A DNA stretch of 11,337 nucleotides. Source: Lachnospiraceae bacterium (GTDB lineage: Bacteria > Bacillota > Clostridia > Lachnospirales > Lachnospiraceae). A model generated the notes under the pieces. That model was given only the letters and a program-made list of their open reading frames with translations. It was not told the DNA's origin and did no database searches. Below are positions 6,389 through 11,337 of this stretch, in pieces (within the stretch, counting starts at the first letter, position 1; each line of letters begins with the position of its first letter). The stretch is taken from NCBI GenBank assembly GCA_016293925.1, contig JAEDCX010000074.1, positions 1-11,337 of the forward strand, read 5' to 3'. A program made the position numbers and the translations under genes.

Positions 6389-8053
6389 ATGAGAAGTGAT
6401 TCAGTGAAAACAGGTGCCGGACAGGCACCCCACAGATCCCTGTGGAACGCTCTGGGATTCACAGAGGAAGAGATGAGAAAGCCTTTGATCGGTGTAGTGA
6501 GCTCCTACAATGAGATTGTTCCCGGTCATATGAACCTGGATAAGATTGCCAATGCTGTAAAGATGGGGGTTGCCATGGCAGGCGGTACTCCGATCATGTT
6601 TCCTGCGATTGCCGTGTGTGACGGAATTGCCATGGGGCATGTGGGAATGAAATACTCCCTGGTTACAAGGGATCTGATTGCGGACAGTACAGAGTGTATG
6701 GCTCTGGCCCACGGCCTTGACGGTCTGGTTTGTATCCCGAACTGTGACAAGAATGTCCCGGGGCTTCTGATGGCGGCAGCAAGACTGAATATCCCTACCA
6801 TATTTGTTTCCGGTGGTCCTATGCTGGCAGGTCATGTCAACGGATGCAAGACCAGTTTATCCTCCATGTTCGAGGCGGTAGGCGCCCAGGCGGCGGGGAA
6901 GATTACCATGGATGAACTGCGGGATTATGAGGAAAAGGTTTGTCCGACCTGCGGTTCCTGTTCCGGTATGTATACCGCAAACAGTATGAACTGTCTGACC
7001 GAGGCAATCGGTATGGGACTTCGGGGGAACGGTACGATTCCCGCTGTTTATTCCGAGAGAATCCGGCTGGCCAAGCATGCAGGTATGAAGATCATGGAGC
7101 TGATTGAGAAGGACATCAGACCCAGGGATATCATGACGAAGGAAGCATTTGAGAATGCCCTTGCAGTGGATATGGCACTGGGTTGTTCCACCAATACCAT
7201 GCTTCATATTCCGGCGATCGCACATGAGGCCGGTGTTGAGATCGACCTGGACATTGCCAATGAGATCAGTGCGAAGACACCGAATCTGTGTCACCTTGCT
7301 CCGGCAGGCCATACCTACATGGAAGAGTTAAATGAGGCCGGTGGCGTATATGCAGTTATGAATGAGTTGTCCAAGAAGAATCTGTTGCATCTGGATCTGA
7401 TTACCGCAACCGGTAAGACAGTGGGAGAGAATATTCGGGATTGTAAGAATCTGAATCCGGAGGTTATCAGACCGATTGAAAATCCATATAGTGAAGTAGG
7501 CGGTATTGCAGTTCTGAGAGGCAATATTGCACCGGATTCCTGCGTTGTGAAACGTTCTGCAGTAGTTCCGGAGATGCTGGTACATGAAGGACCGGCAAGA
7601 GTGTTCGATTGTGAAGAGGACGCCATTGATGCAATCAAGGGCGGTAAGATCGTGGCCGGAGATGTGGTTGTGATCCGTTATGAGGGACCGAAGGGCGGAC
7701 CCGGCATGAGAGAGATGCTGAATCCTACCTCTGCCATTGCAGGTATGGGGCTTGGCTCCAGTGTTGCGCTGATCACGGATGGTCGTTTCTCCGGTGCCAG
7801 CAGAGGAGCATCCATCGGACATGTTTCCCCGGAAGCAGCCGTCGGTGGACCGATTGCATTGATCGAAGAGGGAGATATCATCTGTATTGATATTCCTGCC
7901 AATACAATCAATGTGAAGGTGGATGATGCAACTCTTGCAGCCAGAAAAGAGAAATGGCAGCCGAGAGAGCCTAAGGTAACAACCGGATACCTTGCAAGAT
8001 ACAGAGAACTCGTTACCAGCGGTAACAGAGGAGCAATTCTGGAATACAAGTGA
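6389..8053 (+). CDS. ilvD: Dihydroxy-acid dehydratase
   Basis: Dehydrates 2,3-dihydroxy-3-methylbutanoate (and the methylvalerate analogue) to the 2-oxo acids of valine and isoleucine synthesis, using an iron-sulfur cluster and Mg2+. The 554-residue product is normal in length. Visible signatures are AVCDGIAMGH in the N-terminal third, PNCDKNVPG with cluster ligand Cys119, and CPTCGSCSGMYTANSMNCL (Cys185, Cys188, Cys191). Near the C-terminus ALITDGRFSGAS is the second family signature, carrying the active-site serine region. GGAGG precedes the ATG by 7 bases, and the gap to leuB is 12 bases. The product of the upstream step (IlvC) is not encoded here. Assignment against the related sugar-acid dehydratases (Edd type) rests on the motifs and the leuB/ilvB context. 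Confidence 0.97.
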   Translation: MRSDSVKTGAGQAPHRSLWNALGFTEEEMRKPLIGVVSSYNEIVPGHMNLDKIANAVKMGVAMAGGTPIMFPAIAVCDGIAMGHVGMKYSLVTRDLIADSTECMALAHGLDGLVCIPNCDKNVPGLLMAAARLNIPTIFVSGGPMLAGHVNGCKTSLSSMFEAVGAQAAGKITMDELRDYEEKVCPTCGSCSGMYTANSMNCLTEAIGMGLRGNGTIPAVYSERIRLAKHAGMKIMELIEKDIRPRDIMTKEAFENALAVDMALGCSTNTMLHIPAIAHEAGVEIDLDIANEISAKTPNLCHLAPAGHTYMEELNEAGGVYAVMNELSKKNLLHLDLITATGKTVGENIRDCKNLNPEVIRPIENPYSEVGGIAVLRGNIAPDSCVVKRSAVVPEMLVHEGPARVFDCEEDAIDAIKGGKIVAGDVVVIRYEGPKGGPGMREMLNPTSAIAGMGLGSSVALITDGRFSGASRGASIGHVSPEAAVGGPIALIEEGDIICIDIPANTINVKVDDATLAARKEKWQPREPKVTTGYLARYRELVTSGNRGAILEYK

Positions 8054-8054
8054 T

Positions 8055-8060
8055 AGGAGG
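8055..8060 (+). promoter_or_regulatory. ilvB ribosome binding site that fixes the start
   Basis: AGGAGG lies just after the ilvD TGA and 9 bases before the ATG at 8070. It decides for 8070 rather than the in-frame ATG at 7992, which would give a 26-residue extension lying inside ilvD with no similarity to acetolactate synthase N-termini. Confidence 0.85.
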
Positions 8061-8069
8061 ATTGGTTTC

Positions 8070-9755
8070 ATGCTGTTAACGGGAGCAGAAATCGTTGTAG
8101 AAGTACTAAAAGAGCAGGGAGTTGATACTGTTTTCGGGTATCCGGGCGGTACGATCCTGAATGTATATGATGCGCTCTATAAGCATCAGGGTGAGATCAG
8201 ACACATTCTGACCAGCCATGAGCAGGGGGCATCCCACGCGGCAGACGGTTATGCAAGAGCCACCGGCAAGGTTGGCGTCTGTCTTGCCACAAGCGGTCCC
8301 GGAGCCACGAATCTTGTGACCGGTATCGCAACTGCAGCCATGGACAGCGTTCCGATGGTTGCGATTACGGCGAATGTTACACTGCCTTCTCTTGGCAAAG
8401 ATTCCTTCCAGGAGGTTGATATTACCGGTGTTACCATGCCGATTACCAAACATGGCTTCATTGTGAAAGATATCAATATTCTGGCCGATACGCTCCGGAA
8501 GGCCTTCCGTATTGCACAGACCGGAAGACCGGGTCCGGTTCTCGTGGATATTACCAAGGATGTCACTGCCAATCAGTGTGAGTTTGAACCCAGGGTTCCC
8601 GAGAAAATTGAACCGGTCAATCAATACACCGAAGAGGATATCCGCAGGGTGGCGGAACTGATTCAACAGTCCGAGAAGCCTTACATCTATCTGGGCGGCG
8701 GATCGGTTATTTCCGGGGCCTCTGCGCAGGTAAAGGAGTTTGCAGATCTGATCGATGCCCCGGTATGTGATACGCTGATGGCCAAGGGTGCCTTTAACGC
8801 ATATGATCCGAGATACACCGGTATGATCGGTATGCACGGCACCAAGACGTCGAATTACGGGGTCAGCCAATGTGATCTTTTGATTGCGCTGGGCGCCAGA
8901 TTCTCTGACCGTGTGGTTTCCAATGCGAAAAAATTCGCAACCCATGCCAAGGTAATCCATATTGACATAGATAATGCGGAGATCAATAAAAACATTCGTA
9001 CAACAGCCTCTGTGGTAGGCGATCTGAAATGCGTCCTGAAGGATCTGAATGCGATACTGACCAAACAGAATCATGCGGAGTGGATGGCATCCATTCAGCA
9101 GTACAAAGAGCAGTATCCGTTAAAATATCCGCAGGATAAGCTCACCTGTCCGTATATCATCGAAGAGATTGATAGAGTCACCAAGGGACAGGCAATCATC
9201 ACCACCGACGTGGGACAGCATCAGATGTGGGCTTCCCAGTTCTATCATTACACGGAGCCGCGTACATTTTTATCATCAGGCGGTCTCGGAACCATGGGAT
9301 ACGGTTTGGGTGCCTGTATCGGTGCCAAATGTGCCCGCCCTGAGAAAACCGTGATCAACATTGCAGGGGACGGATGCTTCCGGATGAACATGAATGAGCT
9401 TGCAACGGCGTCCAGATACAACATTCCGATCATTCAGGTGATTATCAACAATCATGTGCTTGGTATGGTAAGACAGTGGCAGACCCTGTTCTATGACAAA
9501 CGGTATTCCCAGACTGTGTTGGATGATAAGGTTGATTTTGTGAAGGTTGCGGAAGGACTGGGCTGTGAGGCAATCAGAGTTACGACCAGGGAGGAAGTGG
9601 GTCCCGCGATTGAGAAGGCAATGACACTGAACAGACCGGTCGTACTTGACTGCATCATTGAGGAAGATGATAAAGTATTCCCGATGGTACCCGGCGGTGC
9701 AGCGATTGATGAAGTATTCGATGCAGATGATCTTGCAGCAAAGAAAAATAAGTGA
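8070..9755 (+). CDS. ilvB: Acetolactate synthase, large (catalytic) subunit
   Basis: Condenses pyruvate with pyruvate or 2-oxobutyrate to give acetolactate or acetohydroxybutyrate, the first common step of valine, leucine and isoleucine synthesis. The product has 561 residues. The N-terminal domain carries the thiamine-activating Glu51 in SHEQGASHAADGYARATG. The FAD-domain strand LIALGARFSDRV follows, then the C-terminal ThDP/Mg motif running from GDG (Asp434) to INN (Asn461). The next motif, MVRQWQ (Trp470), is typical of the biosynthetic FAD enzyme rather than of the catabolic AlsS form. The start is at 8070, 16 bases after ilvD. A regulatory small subunit (ilvN/ilvH) would normally follow; here the next gene is an L,D-transpeptidase, so the partner subunit must be elsewhere or absent. 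Confidence 0.96.
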   Translation: MLLTGAEIVVEVLKEQGVDTVFGYPGGTILNVYDALYKHQGEIRHILTSHEQGASHAADGYARATGKVGVCLATSGPGATNLVTGIATAAMDSVPMVAITANVTLPSLGKDSFQEVDITGVTMPITKHGFIVKDINILADTLRKAFRIAQTGRPGPVLVDITKDVTANQCEFEPRVPEKIEPVNQYTEEDIRRVAELIQQSEKPYIYLGGGSVISGASAQVKEFADLIDAPVCDTLMAKGAFNAYDPRYTGMIGMHGTKTSNYGVSQCDLLIALGARFSDRVVSNAKKFATHAKVIHIDIDNAEINKNIRTTASVVGDLKCVLKDLNAILTKQNHAEWMASIQQYKEQYPLKYPQDKLTCPYIIEEIDRVTKGQAIITTDVGQHQMWASQFYHYTEPRTFLSSGGLGTMGYGLGACIGAKCARPEKTVINIAGDGCFRMNMNELATASRYNIPIIQVIINNHVLGMVRQWQTLFYDKRYSQTVLDDKVDFVKVAEGLGCEAIRVTTREEVGPAIEKAMTLNRPVVLDCIIEEDDKVFPMVPGGAAIDEVFDADDLAAKKNK

Positions 9756-9764
9756 GTAGCCATC

Positions 9765-11171
9765 ATGCGTAAAAAAGTATGTGTTATTCTGGCGGTCACC
9801 GTCGGCGTGCTAACGGCGGCAGTACTGACAACCGGAATTCTGATGGCGATGCATTACCGGACCGGTTTCGGCTATGAAACCTGGGTGAACGGAGTCTATT
9901 GTACCGGACGGGATGTTGTATCGGTGGATCAGGAGCTGTCTGCCGCAGATCTGGACAGACGGATAATGATCACCGGCTTGAACGGACGGAAATATGAATT
10001 ACATATCGACAGAAGTATGTACCGGGTGAGTTATGCGGATGGACTGAAGGATATTTGGGAGAACCCGGAATATAAATGGTATCAGTTTTGGACTGCCCGG
10101 AAGACGGAGTACCGGATCGAACCCGGTGTGTCCTATGACGAGCAGGCAGTAGAAGAACTTATCCGTAATATTCCCCTGTTGACCGAAGCGAGAGACTATC
10201 AGGGGGAACGGGTAGAAATCTATCGGGATGAGGATGGATTTCATCTGAAGGACGATACCTATGATATCCTGAATGTCAGGAGCGCGGAACGGGTGATCCT
10301 GGAGGCGGTTCGAACCGGTCAGGAGGAAGTTGATCTGGTTGCAGCCAGGTGTTACCGGGACAGACAGAAGTACCCGAAGGAGCAACGGCTACTGGATTTG
10401 TATGATCGGCTTGTGGAATTCCAGAATTTTCACTCTATTTACGTGATGGGGGATGAACGGGTTGTGATTGATCCCGGGCTGGTGTCCACCTGGGTGTTGA
10501 CGGATGGGAACGGATATGTAACCGATGAGGAAGGCAATCCTGTTCTGAGTGAAAAAGCAGTTGCAGATTTTGTAGACAGTCTGGCGGAACGATATGATAC
10601 CTATGGACGGGCACGGGTGTTTCAATCCACGTCCAGGGGAGAGGTGACGGTTCCGGAAGGCGGCACCTATGGCAATGAGATCAACCGGGAGGCGGAAACG
10701 TCCTATCTGATTCGCGCGCTTCGGGAACGGATTGAGGAAGAGCATGAGCCGGAATATATCCATAAAGCGTTGTATCAGGGAACGGATGACATCGGGAACT
10801 CGTACGTTGAGGTGGATATCACAGAACAGACCCTGTACCTGTATTCCGAAGGAGAACTGGTTCTGTCGACACCGATCGTTACCGGCAATCTGAAATGGAA
10901 TCTGGGTACTCCGGCATTGACCTGTGCCGTGTATGGCAAGCGTCGCAACGCAGTCCTGCGCGGAGCCGGGTATGACAGTCCGGTCAAATACTGGGCGCCG
11001 GTATACAAGAATATCGGCCTGCATGACGCCGCCTGGCGGAAAGAATCCTCTTTTGGCGGGGAAACCTATCTGAAGAACGGTTCCCACGGCTGTATCAATA
11101 TACCGCCGTCAGTCATGCCAGAAGTGTATGAGCATATTTTTGTGGGTATGCCGGTAATCATTTATGAATAG
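9765..11171 (+). CDS. Membrane-anchored L,D-transpeptidase (YkuD domain)
   Basis: Forms 3-3 cross-links or anchors proteins in peptidoglycan, using a cysteine nucleophile on tetrapeptide stems; acts outside the membrane. The 468-residue product has an N-terminal anchor (basic MRKK, hydrophobic about residues 5-29). A long extracytoplasmic region (about 40-330) resembles the putative peptidoglycan-binding domain often fused to clostridial YkuD proteins. The YkuD domain starts near residue 345 with SYVEVDITEQTLYLYSEGE. The catalytic set is His420 in GLHDAAW and, 20 residues on, SHGCINIPP with Ser440, His441 and nucleophile Cys443. The gene starts 9 bases after ilvB with no clear Shine-Dalgarno sequence, which suggests translational coupling to ilvB. 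No terminator is evident after it before the next promoter. Confidence 0.93.
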   Translation: MRKKVCVILAVTVGVLTAAVLTTGILMAMHYRTGFGYETWVNGVYCTGRDVVSVDQELSAADLDRRIMITGLNGRKYELHIDRSMYRVSYADGLKDIWENPEYKWYQFWTARKTEYRIEPGVSYDEQAVEELIRNIPLLTEARDYQGERVEIYRDEDGFHLKDDTYDILNVRSAERVILEAVRTGQEEVDLVAARCYRDRQKYPKEQRLLDLYDRLVEFQNFHSIYVMGDERVVIDPGLVSTWVLTDGNGYVTDEEGNPVLSEKAVADFVDSLAERYDTYGRARVFQSTSRGEVTVPEGGTYGNEINREAETSYLIRALRERIEEEHEPEYIHKALYQGTDDIGNSYVEVDITEQTLYLYSEGELVLSTPIVTGNLKWNLGTPALTCAVYGKRRNAVLRGAGYDSPVKYWAPVYKNIGLHDAAWRKESSFGGETYLKNGSHGCINIPPSVMPEVYEHIFVGMPVIIYE

Positions 11172-11237
11172 CCGGAGTTGCTTGGAGATTCTGAAACACA
11201 TTCCGGGATTCCAAAGGGATGACGGCAACAAACTTTA

Positions 11238-11266
11238 TTGACAATAACAGGTTGTGATTGTAGAAT
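11238..11266 (+). promoter_or_regulatory. Consensus sigma-A promoter for the right-end gene
   Basis: A perfect TTGACA (11238-11243), a 17-base spacer and TAGAAT (11261-11266), one base from consensus. This is the strongest plus-strand promoter in the window. The start point would be around 11273, giving a leader of about 50 bases that contains a hairpin and a strong ribosome binding site. Confidence 0.9.
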
Positions 11267-11276
11267 AACAGATAAT

Positions 11277-11294
11277 TATAGGGGAGACCCTATA
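11277..11294 (+). promoter_or_regulatory. 5'-leader hairpin with GAGA tetraloop
   Basis: TATAGGG (11277-11283) pairs perfectly with CCCTATA (11288-11294) around GAGA, a GNRA-type loop. It begins only a few bases after the predicted transcription start and has no T run behind it (TCATATTTC), so it is not an intrinsic terminator. It may be an mRNA-stabilising 5' hairpin, or as DNA a palindromic operator just downstream of the promoter. Confidence 0.6.
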
Positions 11295-11324
11295 TCATAT
11301 TTCATCATTAAGGAGGAAAAAGTT

Positions 11325-11337
11325 GTGGCCAGAGTGT
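11325..11337 (+). CDS. Start of an unidentified gene, cut by the window end
   Basis: AGGAGG (11311-11316) stands 8 bases before GTG (11325), which opens a frame reading Met-Ala-Arg-Val. A TTG at 11323, 6 bases from the same site, would give another frame (Met-Trp-Pro-Glu). The GTG has the better spacing. A strong promoter and leader hairpin precede it. Four codons are too few to name a product, although the start resembles that of phosphoserine aminotransferases (often Met-Ser-Arg-Val-Tyr), which would fit only if the next codons read Tyr-Asn-Phe. That is a guess. Confidence 0.6.

Noticed and set aside
7992..8069. 26-codon N-terminal extension of IlvB overlapping ilvD
   Set aside because: AGGAGG sits before the ATG at 8070, and the extension resembles no acetolactate synthase leader.
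7328..8071. 247-codon minus-strand open frame inside ilvD
   Set aside because: Fully antisense to ilvD, whose motifs are intact; no independent evidence of coding.
8106..9074. 322-codon open frame on the minus strand inside ilvB
   Set aside because: Antisense to a well-supported acetolactate synthase, with a low-complexity Cys/His/Arg-rich translation and no start signals.
10389..11087. 232-codon minus-strand open frame inside the L,D-transpeptidase gene
   Set aside because: Antisense shadow without ribosome binding site or domain.
11172..11237. Terminator after the L,D-transpeptidase
   Set aside because: I looked for a GC-rich stem with a T run and found only a short ATTCC direct repeat and no T tract.
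1..11337. A defence system, mobile element or other undescribed cassette
   Set aside because: Every stretch is accounted for by recognisable housekeeping or wall genes and short intergenic regions; no integrase, transposase, repeat array or unknown gene cluster is present.

Overview
The window looks like a chromosomal segment from a low-to-mid GC Clostridia bacterium, most likely Lachnospiraceae. The grounds are strong AGGAGG-type ribosome binding sites, Gram-positive promoters and wall enzymes, the tgt-yajC pairing, and a clostridial-type substrate-binding lipoprotein. Family-level placement is inference from protein style, not from a search. Gene density is high and there is no gene-free stretch above 300 bases. 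I see no tRNA, rRNA, CRISPR array, insertion sequence or prophage gene.

Layout: (1) 1-1217 (+) is the 3' part of an extracellular solute-binding protein gene that enters from the left. (2) 1335-2432 (-) is aroC, a single-gene unit with a near-consensus promoter (2491-2519). It converges on the solute-binding gene across a shared hairpin terminator (1237-1273). (3) 2631-3695 (+), an M15/VanY-like peptidoglycan carboxypeptidase, is followed 12 bases later by tgt (3708-4838). (4) yajC (4903-5193) follows, with its own likely promoter overlapping the tgt stop, and ends at a strong intrinsic terminator (5209-5240). (5) leuB (5291), ilvD (6389), ilvB (8070) and a YkuD L,D-transpeptidase (9765) form a tight plus-strand run with gaps of 9 to 16 bases. 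(6) 11238-11337 holds a consensus promoter, a 5'-leader hairpin with a GAGA loop, a strong ribosome binding site and the first four codons of another gene.

How the genes work together: IlvB and IlvD supply the first and third common steps of valine/isoleucine synthesis, and LeuB supplies the third committed step of leucine synthesis. IlvC, the IlvN/H regulatory subunit, LeuA and LeuCD are not in the window. AroC makes chorismate. Tgt makes queuosine-type tRNA, and YajC is an accessory of the Sec holotranslocon. Two cell-wall enzymes bracket the middle block: an M15 carboxypeptidase that may trim stem peptides, and an L,D-transpeptidase of the kind that uses tetrapeptide stems.

This is mainly a housekeeping region and I do not see a convincing undescribed system. 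The points most worth a second look are the placement of an L,D-transpeptidase as last gene of a branched-chain amino acid run, the missing visible promoter or T-box before leuB, the leader hairpin at the right end, the topology of the M15 peptidase N-terminus, and the composition shift inside the solute-binding gene.
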